64,000 nucleotides of DNA from contig NZ_CP107785.1 of assembly GCF_036345915.1 (NCBI RefSeq), forward strand, positions 8,308,001-8,372,000, in the 5' to 3' direction. Shown here piece by piece: positions 34,059-43,195 of this stretch (position 1 is the first letter of the stretch; every line of letters begins with the position of its first letter). Below the pieces are notes generated by a model that saw only the letters and a list, made by a program, of their open reading frames with translations, had not been told where the DNA came from and ran no database searches. Made by a program: the position numbers and the translations under genes. Source of the stretch: Nocardia sp. NBC_00565 (GTDB lineage Bacteria > Actinomycetota > Actinomycetes > Mycobacteriales > Mycobacteriaceae).

Positions 34059-35270
34059 ATGGTCAACTGGGATGCGCCGACGATCGACTTCGCCCCCACC
34101 GCGGAACCCGTCGGTTACCACCGATTGCATCCGGACCGGGGCATGGAGTTCCAGCTCGACCGTTTCCTGCAATGGATCGGCCCCGCCGCGTTGGCCGAGC
34201 TCCGCACCGCTGCGGATCGGATCGGCTCGTACGCCGACTGGGTCGAGGTGTTCCTCGAGCTGGCGCAGCGGGCGCGGGCGACCGATCGGGAGTTTTCCGC
34301 CGCGTACTACGACCGCGCGGCGGAGTTCTTCATGCCTGTCGACGATCCGCGTCGCGCCCCCGCCCGCACTCGGTTCGTGCGTGCCATGCGTGATCTCTAC
34401 CAGTTGTCTCCGGTGGACGTGCCCTATGGTGCGGCCGCATTGCCGACCTACGACCTTCGACCGGAGGGTCTGGCGCGGGGCGTGATCGTCGTTTGCGGTG
34501 GGTTCGACGAATACACCGAGGAGATCTTTCCGTTGCTGCTGGCCGGAGCCCGCGCCGGATACCGCGTCATCGCCTTCGACGGCCCCGGACAGGGCGGTGC
34601 CCTCCTGGACCACGGTCTGCCTATGACGGCGGCATGGGAAGGGCCGGTCGCCGCTGTCCTCGACCATTTCGGCCTGGACGACGTCACCCTGATCGGGGTC
34701 TCGCTCGGTGGCGGACTGGCCATCCGCGCCGCCGCGTTCGAACCCCGAATCCGCCGCGTCATCGCCCTCGACGTGCTCGACGATTTCCTGGAATGCCTTG
34801 GCAGACAAGCATTTCCCGGTGCCACCCCGGGGATCCGGCTCGCACTGGCGGTCCGCGCCCGCCACCTGGTCAACCTGACCGCCCGCCTGGCCGCCGCCCG
34901 CAAACCGATCGCCGCCTGGGGCCTGAGTCAAGGCATGCACGTCACCGGCACGAAAGATGCCTACGAGTTCTTCCGCGCCGCTCGCGACCTGTCCTCCCGC
35001 GCGGTCTCGCACCGCGTCACCGCCGACGCGCTCCTCTTGGCCGGATCCGACGACCACTACGTCCCCGCCCGCCAGCTGCACCGCCAGGCCGCAGCACTCA
35101 CGCACGCCCGTTCCGTCACCACCCGCCTGTTCACGCCCGCCGAACAAGCCCACAACCACTGTCAGATCGGCAATATCGGTTGCTGCCTGGGCACCATCCT
35201 CACCTGGCTGCAAGACCACGAACGCGCGGCCGAAGATGTCGTCGCCGGTAACCACACGCCGACCAGCTGA
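34059..35270 (+). CDS. Alpha/beta hydrolase, dihydropseudooxynicotine-hydrolase-like
   Basis: A 403-residue hydrolase with a helical N-terminal domain of about 140 residues followed by an alpha/beta domain: VIVVCGGFDEYTEE (oxyanion region), nucleophile in GVSLGGG, acid in LAGSDDHYVP and histidine in QAHNHCQIG. This build matches C-C bond hydrolases such as 2,6-dihydropseudooxynicotine hydrolase and related DUF1100-type esterases. AAGGAG stands five bases before the ATG. It is probably induced when the divergent TetR releases its operator. Confidence 0.82.
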   Translation: MVNWDAPTIDFAPTAEPVGYHRLHPDRGMEFQLDRFLQWIGPAALAELRTAADRIGSYADWVEVFLELAQRARATDREFSAAYYDRAAEFFMPVDDPRRAPARTRFVRAMRDLYQLSPVDVPYGAAALPTYDLRPEGLARGVIVVCGGFDEYTEEIFPLLLAGARAGYRVIAFDGPGQGGALLDHGLPMTAAWEGPVAAVLDHFGLDDVTLIGVSLGGGLAIRAAAFEPRIRRVIALDVLDDFLECLGRQAFPGATPGIRLALAVRARHLVNLTARLAAARKPIAAWGLSQGMHVTGTKDAYEFFRAARDLSSRAVSHRVTADALLLAGSDDHYVPARQLHRQAAALTHARSVTTRLFTPAEQAHNHCQIGNIGCCLGTILTWLQDHERAAEDVVAGNHTPTS

Positions 35271-35399
35271 CTGAACAGGCGCTGGCACGGTTGGTGCTCG
35301 TGAGCGGGCGCCGATCCGCGTCTGGGATGTACAAGTGATGAACCCCGAGTAGCGGGTGCGCGGACTACTGATTCTGCGCCATTGGGGACAACCTAAGCT

Positions 35400-36677
35400 A
35401 TGCGCGTGCGCGTACTCGTGATCGGTTCCGGAGCCCGTGAACATGCCCTCGTCCTGGCCCTGCGCCGGGACCCCGCGGTGACCGCGCTGTTCGCGGCGCC
35501 GGGCAATGCCGGGATCGCCCAGCACGCGCAGACCAAGCCGGTCGATCCCTCCTCCGCCGAGGCGGTGGTCGCCGTGGCCACCGAACTGGACGCGGATCTG
35601 GTGGTGATCGGGCCCGAGGTGCCGCTGGTGCTCGGCGTCGCCGACGCGGTGCGGGCGGCGGGCATCGCCTGTTTCGGTCCCTCGGCCGCGGCCGCGCGGA
35701 TCGAGGGTTCGAAGGCCTTCGCCAAGGACGTCATGACCGCGGCCGGTGTACGCACCGCGCAGAGCGAGATCGTGGACACCCCGGCCGATCTCGACGCCGC
35801 GCTGGATCGCTTCGGCCCCACCTGGGTGGTCAAGGACGACGGGCTCGCCGCGGGCAAGGGCGTCGTGGTGACCGCCGATCGCCTCGCGGCCCGCGACCAC
35901 GGCGCGGAGCTGCTCGAACAGGGGCATCCGGTCCTGCTGGAATCCTTCCTCGACGGGCCGGAGGTATCGCTGTTCTGCCTGGTCGACGGCGAAACGGTGG
36001 TGCCGTTGCTGCCTGCGCAGGACCACAAGCGCGTCGGTGACGGCGACACTGGGCCGAATACCGGCGGTATGGGCGCGTACACGCCGCTGCCGTGGCTGCC
36101 CGAGAAGACGGTCACCGAGATCGTCGAGGATGTCGTCGAGCCCGTTGCCGCCGAGTTGGTGCGGCGCGGCTGCGCCTTCTCGGGTCTGCTCTACGCCGGT
36201 CTGGCGATCGGCGCGGCCGGACCCGCCGTCATCGAGTTCAACTGTCGCTTCGGCGATCCGGAGACCCAGGCCGTGCTCGCGCTACTGGACAGTCCGCTGG
36301 GCGAGCTGTTGAACGCCACCGCCACCGGCACGCTGGCCCAGGTCGCCGCGCCGCGCTGGAAGGACGGCTCGGCCGTCACGGTCGTGATCGCCGCCGAGAA
36401 CTATCCGGGTCGCCCTCGGGTCGGTGATGTGATCACCGGAACGGGCGACGCAGGCGCCGACGATTCGTCCGCGGTCCTGCACGCGGGCACGGCCCTGCGC
36501 GAGGACGGCGCGCTGGTTTCCGCGGGCGGTCGGGTGCTGAGCGTTGTCGGGATCGGCGCCGGCCTGGCCGAGGCCCGCGCGCACGCCTACGACCGGATCG
36601 CCTCGATCAAGCTGCCGGGCAGCCACTTCCGCACCGATATCGGGCTCGCCGCGGTCGAGGACCGCATCAGCGTCTGA
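35400..36677 (+). CDS. purD: Phosphoribosylamine--glycine ligase
   Basis: A 425-residue ATP-grasp enzyme. It has [13 protein letters not shown] at the N-terminus, ASVA-type [34 protein letters not shown] (ATP site) and [12 protein letters not shown] (metal site). It makes glycinamide ribonucleotide in the second step of purine synthesis. The gene stands alone here, about 130 bp after the hydrolase, and its order relative to purB, purQ and purL matches M. tuberculosis. Confidence 0.95.
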   Translation: MRVRVLVIGSGAREHALVLALRRDPAVTALFAAPGNAGIAQHAQTKPVDPSSAEAVVAVATELDADLVVIGPEVPLVLGVADAVRAAGIACFGPSAAAARIEGSKAFAKDVMTAAGVRTAQSEIVDTPADLDAALDRFGPTWVVKDDGLAAGKGVVVTADRLAARDHGAELLEQGHPVLLESFLDGPEVSLFCLVDGETVVPLLPAQDHKRVGDGDTGPNTGGMGAYTPLPWLPEKTVTEIVEDVVEPVAAELVRRGCAFSGLLYAGLAIGAAGPAVIEFNCRFGDPETQAVLALLDSPLGELLNATATGTLAQVAAPRWKDGSAVTVVIAAENYPGRPRVGDVITGTGDAGADDSSAVLHAGTALREDGALVSAGGRVLSVVGIGAGLAEARAHAYDRIASIKLPGSHFRTDIGLAAVEDRISV

Positions 36678-36695
36678 CCCGATTCCGGTCCGCGC

Positions 36696-37679
36696 TCAGC
36701 CGAAGCTGAGCCCGTGCACCGCCAGCCACTGCTGCGGATCCACATGCTGTCCGTTGATGATGACCTCGAAGTGCAGGTGTGGGCCGGTGGAGTCGCCGCG
36801 GTTGCCCATGCGAGCGATTTGCATGCCCGCTGGGACGCGTTCGCCGACGGAGACGACGAAGTCGTACATATGGCCGTAGACGGTGATGCTGCCGTCGTCG
36901 TGCCGGATGCGTACCCAGAGTCCGAAGCCCTGCGCGGGACCCGCGTCGATGACGGTGCCGTTGGCGACGGCGTAGATCGGTGTGCCGATCGGACCCGCGA
37001 TATCGATGCCGTTGTGGAAAGTGCCCCAGCGCGAACCGAATCCGGAGGTGAAGGTGCCGCGCGTCGGCAGCACCATGCCGGTGATGCCGGGTAGCACCGA
37101 ACCGACGGTGACCGGCGCGCTGCCCGCCATCCACGGCTGATACTCCCCGGAGACCGCCGCGGCGGCCTCGGCCTTGGCTCGTTCGAGGGTGGTGCGGGCG
37201 GCCGCGGCGACCACCTCCTGCTCGCGGATGCGTTCGCCGTTGGCGATGGCGTTCATATAGCGCTTCACCGACGGCGGTGTGGACTGCATCTGCTGCGGGT
37301 AGGCGAAGGCGACGCGCTGCGCCTCGTCCGGACCGGGCGTGCGATCGGTGACGCCCCAGGCGAACGATGAATCGGCCGCCGCCAGCACGGCGGCGGCGGT
37401 CAGTCCGGCGAGCAGGATTCGATGCTTGCGCAGCAGCGCGCGATAGTCGGGTTCGGGCCGGTCCTGCCACAGCGCACGCAGGTCGGGCGGCGGTTGTCGC
37501 CGCAACCAGGCCAGACCTTCCTTACATTCGGCGAGCACCGCACGCGCCCGCCCCGGTAGCGCGCGCAGTTCGGATTCGCGCCGTACCCGCAGCTCGGCAC
37601 GCCAATCGGGCGGAATGACACCGACGCCACCCACCCCGGGTACTCGGTCCAGCCGCGCGCGGCGAGCCTTGTCAAGCAT
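36696..37679 (-). CDS. M23 (LytM) peptidase, membrane-anchored
   Basis: A 327-residue protein with a long cytoplasmic N-terminal region, one membrane segment (about 92-112), a helical linker and a C-terminal M23 domain with zinc motifs H-x3-D (FHNGIDIAG) and H-x-H (GPHLHFEV). Peptidoglycan hydrolases or their regulators have this form. The start at 37679 is the first ATG with sensible sequence; an upstream GTG-type extension to 37760 looks non-coding. It converges with purD. Confidence 0.85.
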   Translation of the reverse strand: MLDKARRARLDRVPGVGGVGVIPPDWRAELRVRRESELRALPGRARAVLAECKEGLAWLRRQPPPDLRALWQDRPEPDYRALLRKHRILLAGLTAAAVLAAADSSFAWGVTDRTPGPDEAQRVAFAYPQQMQSTPPSVKRYMNAIANGERIREQEVVAAAARTTLERAKAEAAAAVSGEYQPWMAGSAPVTVGSVLPGITGMVLPTRGTFTSGFGSRWGTFHNGIDIAGPIGTPIYAVANGTVIDAGPAQGFGLWVRIRHDDGSITVYGHMYDFVVSVGERVPAGMQIARMGNRGDSTGPHLHFEVIINGQHVDPQQWLAVHGLSFG

Positions 37680-37811
37680 TAACGCCGACCATAACCCGCA
37701 CGGCGCGTTCGGCACACGCCGAACCGCAGGGCGGGGCGATTCTCGGCGTCGGTCCGGCACGCCCGAGTATCAGCGAGATGTCGAGGTGCGGGACCATATA
37801 CCGTCTGTCGG

Positions 37812-38978
37812 GTGTCCAGAGAATCTCGCCGGTCGGCCATTCCACCTTTCTACGTGATGGATGTCTGGAAAGCGGCCGCGGAACGGGCCAGGACGCACGG
37901 CGATGTGCTGGTGCTGGCGGCCGGGCAGCCGTCGACGCCGGCGCCCGCCCCGGTCCTGCGCGCGACCAAGACCGCGATCGAATCCGAATTGCTCGGTTAC
38001 ACAGAGACATTCGGGATTCTGCCGCTGCGTGCGGCGATCGCCGAACACCACCGCGACAGCTATGGATACGACGTCGAACCCGACGATGTCGTGGTGACGA
38101 CCGGCTCCTCCGGCGCGTTCACCCTCATCTTCCTGGCCGCATTCGACGTCGGCGACACCGTCGTGGTGGCCAGGCCGGGTTATCCGGCCTACCGGAATAC
38201 CCTGACCGCGCTCGGCTGCCGCGTGATCGAACTCGACTGCGGTTCCGAAACCAGGTTCCAGCCGACGGTCGCGATGCTCGAGGCGCTCCCGGAACCGCCC
38301 GCAGGCCTCATCGTGGCCAGCCCGGCGAATCCGACCGGCACCATGATCGACCCGGATGAGCTTGCCGCACTGGCCCGTTGGTGTGATGCGCAGGGCACCC
38401 TGCTGATCTCCGACGAGATCTATCACGGCATCACCTACGCGGGTGTCAGCGCGGGCCGGACCTCGTCGGCTTGGGAAACCTCGCGCGAATCGGTGGTCAT
38501 CGGTTCGGTCTCGAAGTATTTTTCGATGACCGGTTGGCGGCTCGGCTGGATGCTCGCGCCGAGCGGGTTGCGGCCCGCGTTACAACGGCTCGCGTCCAAT
38601 ATGACCGTCTGCCCGCCCGCGGTCTCGCAGTATGCGGCGCTGCACGCATTCGGCGCGGAGGCCAAGGAAGAACTCGACGGCCACGTCCGGCGCTACGCGG
38701 TGAACCGGCAGCTACTGCTGGAGGGGCTGCCGAAGATCGGCATCACCGAGTTGGCGCCGGCCGACGGCGCCTTCTACGCCTACGCCGATATCGGCCACCT
38801 CACCGACGATTCCCGCAAGTGGTGTGCCGAGGTACTGGACCACACCGGAGTCGCGTTGGCGCCCGGCGTCGACTTCGATACCGTGGCGGGCAATCGGACC
38901 GTACGCTTCTCCTTCGCCGGTGCGACCGCGGACATCGAAGCGGCACTCGTTCGGCTAGGTCATTATCTGCGCGGTTGA
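37812..38978 (+). CDS. PLP-dependent aminotransferase, AspB-like
   Basis: A 388-residue fold-type I aminotransferase. It opens PPFYVMDVWKAAAERARTHG, has YTETFGILPLRAAIAEHH, the PLP lysine in VSKYFSMTGWRLGW and the final FDTVAGNRTVRFSFA. It resembles M. tuberculosis AspB (Rv3565) closely as recalled. The substrate is probably a dicarboxylic or aromatic amino acid. The start is a GTG at 37812. Confidence 0.87.
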   Translation: MSRESRRSAIPPFYVMDVWKAAAERARTHGDVLVLAAGQPSTPAPAPVLRATKTAIESELLGYTETFGILPLRAAIAEHHRDSYGYDVEPDDVVVTTGSSGAFTLIFLAAFDVGDTVVVARPGYPAYRNTLTALGCRVIELDCGSETRFQPTVAMLEALPEPPAGLIVASPANPTGTMIDPDELAALARWCDAQGTLLISDEIYHGITYAGVSAGRTSSAWETSRESVVIGSVSKYFSMTGWRLGWMLAPSGLRPALQRLASNMTVCPPAVSQYAALHAFGAEAKEELDGHVRRYAVNRQLLLEGLPKIGITELAPADGAFYAYADIGHLTDDSRKWCAEVLDHTGVALAPGVDFDTVAGNRTVRFSFAGATADIEAALVRLGHYLRG

Positions 38979-39120
38979 TCATGCTGTCGGACAACGAGTT
39001 TGCACAGTTCGGCACAGTGCACGCGCAGATGCGGTAAAACAACGTTGGCTACGTTTCCACTCTTGGGTTTCCTCTCTGATTTCGCACGGATGAGCTGATG
39101 ACGACTGGCACGATGGCACG

Positions 39121-39759
39121 GTGATAACCGCGACGACCCCGAAAGGCGAACGGCGTCGCCAGGCTCTGGTAGCGGCCGCCGCCGAGTTGTTACTCGAAGG
39201 CGGATTCGATGCGGTGCGGCACCGCTCGGTCGCGACGCGCGCCGACCTTCCGCTGGCGTCGACCACGTACTACTTCGAGTCGCTCGATGACCTGATCGCG
39301 CGGGCGGTCGAGTTCAGCGGCAATGTGGAGTTGGACTCGATGCGCCGCCGGGTCGGCGAGGTGAGTCATCGTCGGCGCGGTGCCGAGGCGACCGTCGATC
39401 TGGTGCTCGACCTGCTGGTCGGGGCGGACGGCCACGACGAGGGCGCGCGCGGACAGTTGATCGCGCGCTATGAGCGTTCGGTGGCCTCGGCGCGACATCC
39501 GGAACTGCGGGAAGTCCAGCTACGACTAAGGGCACAACTCGATGAGCTGCTCGCCGACGTGCTGCGCCGCTCCGATCGGATGGTCCGGCCGGAGCAGTTG
39601 CGCAGGATGGTGGCCGTGGTCGACGGGGCCGTGGTGGCGGCGCTGAGCGAATTGGACCCCGAGCCGAGGCGAATGGCGCGCGGGGCGTTGCTGGAGGTCA
39701 TCGATATCGTCGCGCCCGCGACGCCGCAGCAAGTGGATCGGTACCGAACACTAGACTGA
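39121..39759 (+). CDS. TetR family transcriptional regulator upstream of purB
   Basis: A 212-residue regulator, GTG start at 39121. The DNA-binding domain (about 8-55) ends RHRSVATRADLPLASTTYYF. In M. tuberculosis a TetR gene (Rv0775) also lies just before purB (Rv0777). The stop lies six bases before a 77-bp repeat whose right end supplies the purB start. The effector is unknown. Confidence 0.85.
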   Translation: MITATTPKGERRRQALVAAAAELLLEGGFDAVRHRSVATRADLPLASTTYYFESLDDLIARAVEFSGNVELDSMRRRVGEVSHRRRGAEATVDLVLDLLVGADGHDEGARGQLIARYERSVASARHPELREVQLRLRAQLDELLADVLRRSDRMVRPEQLRRMVAVVDGAVVAALSELDPEPRRMARGALLEVIDIVAPATPQQVDRYRTLD

Positions 39760-39765
39760 CCAGTC

Positions 39766-39842
39766 GTGAGCGAGCGAAGCGAGGGAACCATGTGCCGGCG
39801 CGCAAGGCGCACGACGGAGCCGAGCGCTAGCGAGGCGCGGTC
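39766..39842 (+). repeat. 77-bp intergenic element joining tetR to purB (copy 2)
   Basis: Begins GTGAG at 39766 and is followed by GTGAG at 39843, the purB start: again exactly 77 bp. It shares GAGCGAGCGAAGCGAGGGAA near the left end and CCGAGCGCTAGCGAG near the right end with the copy at 4093, while the centres differ. Confidence 0.75.
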
Positions 39843-41264
39843 GTGAGTCTTGTCCCTAACGTCCTTGCCACTCGATACGCCAGCCCCGAACTGGTGCATC
39901 TCTGGTCGCCCGAGAACAAGATCGTGCTCGAACGGCGGCTGTGGCTGGAGGTGTTGCGGGCGCAGTCCGAGCTCGGCATCGACCTGCCACCCGGCGTGCT
40001 CGACGACTACGAGCGCGTGCTCGATCAGGTCGATCTGGCGTCCATCGCCGAGCGCGAGCGGGTCACCCGCCACGATGTGAAGGCGCGCATCGAGGAGTTC
40101 AACGCGCTGGCCGGGCACGAACATGTGCACAAGGGCATGACCAGCCGCGATCTCACCGAGAATGTGGAGCAGCTGCAGATCCGGCTCTCGCTCGAGCATG
40201 TGCACGCGCACGGTGTGGCGGTCGCGGCCCAGCTGGCCCAGCGGGCCGCCGAGTACCAGACGCTGGTGATGGCCGGTCGTTCGCACAATGTCGCCGCGCA
40301 GGCCACCACGCTCGGCAAGCGCTTCGCCTCCGCCGCCGACGAACTGCTCATCGCGCTGACCCGGGTGCGCGAGCTGATCGACCGCTACCCGCTGCGCGGC
40401 ATCAAGGGCCCGATGGGTACCGCACAGGACATGCTCGACCTGCTCGGCGGTGATCCGGCCAAGCTGGCGACGCTGGAGCAGCAGGTCGCCCGGCATCTCG
40501 GCTTCGCGAATGTGCTCACCAGTGTCGGTCAGGTGTATCCGCGTTCGCTCGACCACGACGTGCTCTCCGCGCTCGTGCAGGTCGGCGCGGGTCCGTCCTC
40601 GTTCGCACACACCATCCGCCTGATGGCGGGACATGAGCTGGTCACCGAGGGTTTCCAGCCGGGCCAGGTCGGCAGCTCGGCCATGCCGCACAAGATGAAC
40701 ACCCGCTCCTGCGAGCGCGTCAACGGCCTGCAGGTGGTGCTGCGCGGCTACGGCTCGATGGCCGCCGAACTGGCGGGCGCGCTGTGGAACGAGGGCGACG
40801 TCTTCTGTTCGGTGGTGCGCCGTGTCGCACTGCCGGACGCCTTCTTCGCCATCGACGGCATGATGGAGACCTTCCTGACCGTGCTCGCCGAATTCGGCGC
40901 CTACCCGGCCGTCGTCGCCCGCGAACTCGAGCGCTATCTGCCGTTCCTGGCCACCACCCGGATGCTGATGGCCGCGGTCCGCGCCGGCGTCGGCCGTGAG
41001 ACCGCACACGAGGTCATCAAGGAACACGCCGTCGCCGTCGCTTTGGCGATGCGCGAACAGGGCCGCGAACCCGACCTGCTCGATCGCTTGGCCGCCGACC
41101 CGCGCTTCCCGCTCGACCGCGCTCAGCTCGACGCCGCCCTCGCCGATAAGTCCGCCTTCATCGGCGCCGCCGAAGCTCAGGTCGCCGATGTCGTGGCCGC
41201 CGTCCAAAAGCTCGTCGACCAACATCCCGAAGCCGCCCGCTACACCCCCTCCCCGATCCTCTAG
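39843..41264 (+). CDS. purB: Adenylosuccinate lyase
   Basis: A 473-residue fumarase/aspartase-superfamily lyase with the signature SSAMPHKMN and the upstream GRSHNVAAQATTLGKR and MTSRDLTEN motifs. It acts twice in purine synthesis, on SAICAR and on adenylosuccinate. The GTG start is formed by the edge of the 77-bp repeat. In M. tuberculosis purC follows soon after purB; no purC is seen downstream here. Confidence 0.95.
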   Translation: MSLVPNVLATRYASPELVHLWSPENKIVLERRLWLEVLRAQSELGIDLPPGVLDDYERVLDQVDLASIAERERVTRHDVKARIEEFNALAGHEHVHKGMTSRDLTENVEQLQIRLSLEHVHAHGVAVAAQLAQRAAEYQTLVMAGRSHNVAAQATTLGKRFASAADELLIALTRVRELIDRYPLRGIKGPMGTAQDMLDLLGGDPAKLATLEQQVARHLGFANVLTSVGQVYPRSLDHDVLSALVQVGAGPSSFAHTIRLMAGHELVTEGFQPGQVGSSAMPHKMNTRSCERVNGLQVVLRGYGSMAAELAGALWNEGDVFCSVVRRVALPDAFFAIDGMMETFLTVLAEFGAYPAVVARELERYLPFLATTRMLMAAVRAGVGRETAHEVIKEHAVAVALAMREQGREPDLLDRLAADPRFPLDRAQLDAALADKSAFIGAAEAQVADVVAAVQKLVDQHPEAARYTPSPIL

Positions 41265-41284
41265 CCGCGAAGTTAGGGTGCGGT

Positions 41285-41707
41285 GTGAATCCGTACACGA
41301 TTTTCGCTGACATCGTTGCCGGGCGGGCGGAGGCCAGCATGGTGTACGAGGACGATGATGTGCTGGCCTTCATGGATATTCGGCCGATGACGCCGGGGCA
41401 TCTGCTGGTGGTGCCGAAGGTTGCGGCGCGGAGTCTGGCGGAGCTGGATCCCGCGATCGGCGCGAAGTTGTTCCAGGTGGGGCAGAAGTTGGCAGGGGCG
41501 CTGCGGGCCAGCGAGGTGGAATGTGACGGAGTTAACTTCTTCTTGGCCGACGGAGTGACGGCCGGTCAGGAAGTATTTCATGTACACCTGCATGTGATTC
41601 CGCGAACGCCGGGTGACGGGTTCGGATTACGTGGCCGGCCGACCAGTCCGCGCCGCGCTGACCTGGACTATCTCGCCAGTTCGATTCGCGGTGCGCTCAC
41701 CGGGTAG
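41285..41707 (+). CDS. HIT family hydrolase, second copy
   Basis: A 140-residue HIT protein: NPYTIFADIVAGRAEASMVY at the start, TPGHLLVVPK, and the triad HVHLHVIPR. It belongs to the branch that acts on dinucleoside polyphosphates or nucleoside phosphoramidates. The GTG start is 20 bases after purB, so co-transcription is likely. It is only distantly related to the HIT protein at 32239. Confidence 0.9.
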   Translation: MNPYTIFADIVAGRAEASMVYEDDDVLAFMDIRPMTPGHLLVVPKVAARSLAELDPAIGAKLFQVGQKLAGALRASEVECDGVNFFLADGVTAGQEVFHVHLHVIPRTPGDGFGLRGRPTSPRRADLDYLASSIRGALTG

Positions 41708-41864
41708 GTTTGTCGCGACGCAGGCGTGACAGTTGTTGTCAGTGTGAAAGTTGTTACGTACCGGTCAATTTGCTGCGGAAGCGCCGGAATCTTGAATCTC
41801 TTCCCCAACGTCTCGACGTGAGTTACGTTGGATGCTCTTGTCATGCGGTGCTGGAGGTGGGGAC

Positions 41865-42812
41865 ATGCGGCATACGAAGATAGCTGTTTCGGTGCTGGCC
41901 TTTGCAATTGCGCTGATAGGTCCCGTGGTCGTCGAGCCTGCCACGGCATCGGCCGCATGGATCGATGAGCTGAGCCCGACGCGCTCGGCGATCTTCGTCG
42001 AATCGCCATCGATGGGACGGATCATCCAAGTCCAGGTCCTGCACCCGGCGGGCGGCGGCGCGTATCCGTCCTACTACCTGCTCGACGGCCTCGATCCCGG
42101 TGTCGGCCAGAGCACTTGGACCAATGCCACCGATGCCGAGTCCTTCTTCGCGGGCAAGAACGTCAATGTGGTGCTGCCCGTCGGCGGCCAGGCCAGCTAC
42201 TACACCGACTGGGCGCAGGACGATCCCAAATTCGGCCGCTACCAGTGGGAGACGTTCCTGACCGAGGAACTCCCGCCGATTATCGACGCGCACTACGGCA
42301 ACGGCGTGAACGCCATCGGCGGACTCTCCATGGGTGGCATCGCGGCCTTCATCCTCGCCGCGCGGCATCCGGAAATGTACCGTGCCGTCGCGGGATACAG
42401 CGCCTGTCCCGACACCACCCTCGCCACGGGCGCGGTGATGTTCTCCATCGCCAATCGCGGCGGCAACCCGGTGAACATGTGGGGTGGGGCGGGCAGTTCG
42501 GCCTGGGCCGAGCACGATCCCGCATTGCTGGCGGAACGCCTGCGCGGCAAGGCGATCTACCTCTCCACCGGCACCGGCATTCCGGGCCCGCACGAGGCCG
42601 AGGTCAAACCGCAACTGGCCGAGAACATCTTCCTCGGCGGTCCCGTCGAAGTCGGCGTCAACACCTGCGTCGTTTCCTTCGAACAGCGCCTGCGCGGCCT
42701 CGGCATCCCGGCCCGAGTCGACTACAGCCCCACCGGAACTCACTCCTGGTCCTACTGGCAGGACGATCTGCACGCCTCCTGGCACACCATCGGCCCTGCC
42801 ATCGGGGCGTGA
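41865..42812 (+). CDS. Antigen-85-type mycolyltransferase/esterase, secreted
   Basis: A 315-residue exported alpha/beta hydrolase. The ATG at 41865 follows GGAGGTGGGG. A signal peptide of about 30 residues ends ATASA. The mature part shows SPSMGRIIQVQVLHP, YYLLDGLDPG, nucleophile in GGLSMGGIAAF and histidine in GTHSWSYWQ, matching the Ag85 family. It would move mycolates between trehalose and the cell wall, which fits a mycolic-acid host. M. tuberculosis has a related gene (Rv0774c) in the same region. Confidence 0.85.
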   Translation: MRHTKIAVSVLAFAIALIGPVVVEPATASAAWIDELSPTRSAIFVESPSMGRIIQVQVLHPAGGGAYPSYYLLDGLDPGVGQSTWTNATDAESFFAGKNVNVVLPVGGQASYYTDWAQDDPKFGRYQWETFLTEELPPIIDAHYGNGVNAIGGLSMGGIAAFILAARHPEMYRAVAGYSACPDTTLATGAVMFSIANRGGNPVNMWGGAGSSAWAEHDPALLAERLRGKAIYLSTGTGIPGPHEAEVKPQLAENIFLGGPVEVGVNTCVVSFEQRLRGLGIPARVDYSPTGTHSWSYWQDDLHASWHTIGPAIGA

Positions 42813-42816
42813 GTTT

Positions 42817-43161
42817 TCACGGCTTGCGCAGCACGCGGACGACGGCGACTCCCGCGACAATCGCGGCGAGTGCGGCCGCGCCGAGGATGACCTGGCCAGC
42901 GGGCAGTCCGAACAGCTTCACGTCCTCGGTGCGGTAGACGGTCCGGTAGACCTCCGCGTCGGTGGCGTCGGGCTCGAAGGTGAAGTCGGCGTGGATATCC
43001 GCGGGCCGGTCGATGGAGATCCGCAGTTCGGTCAGGTAGTTTCGGCCGTTCGTCGTCCGTTGCGTGAGTTAGGCGGCAGCCGGTGCGAGCGCACCGACCA
43101 CCGCCGTGGCGAACAGCATCCCCGTCACGGCCAGCAGGCGAACTGCGATGGTGGCACGCAT
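42817..43161 (-). pseudogene. Small exported membrane protein interrupted by an in-frame stop
   Basis: Read from the ATG at 43161, the frame gives a signal-like peptide (RLLAVTGMLFATAVVGALAP), then TAA at 43069-43071. The same frame then continues open for 84 codons to a TGA: TELRISIDRPADIHADFTFE, DVKLFGLPAGQV, a membrane helix and a basic end VVRVLRKP. The coding-like sequence on both sides in one frame suggests a nonsense mutation. A sequencing error or two separate genes are alternatives. Confidence 0.5.
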
Positions 43162-43195
43162 GCCGCGAGCCTACTGGGATTCGCGCGTCCGCTGC

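Noticed and set aside
34026..36026. A 666-codon minus-strand open frame
   Set aside because: It is antisense to the hydrolase at 34059 and purD, crosses their promoter region and has no domain pattern.
39468..41225. A 585-codon minus-strand open frame opposite purB
   Set aside because: It is a shadow of purB and the tetR gene; the purB signature is unambiguous.
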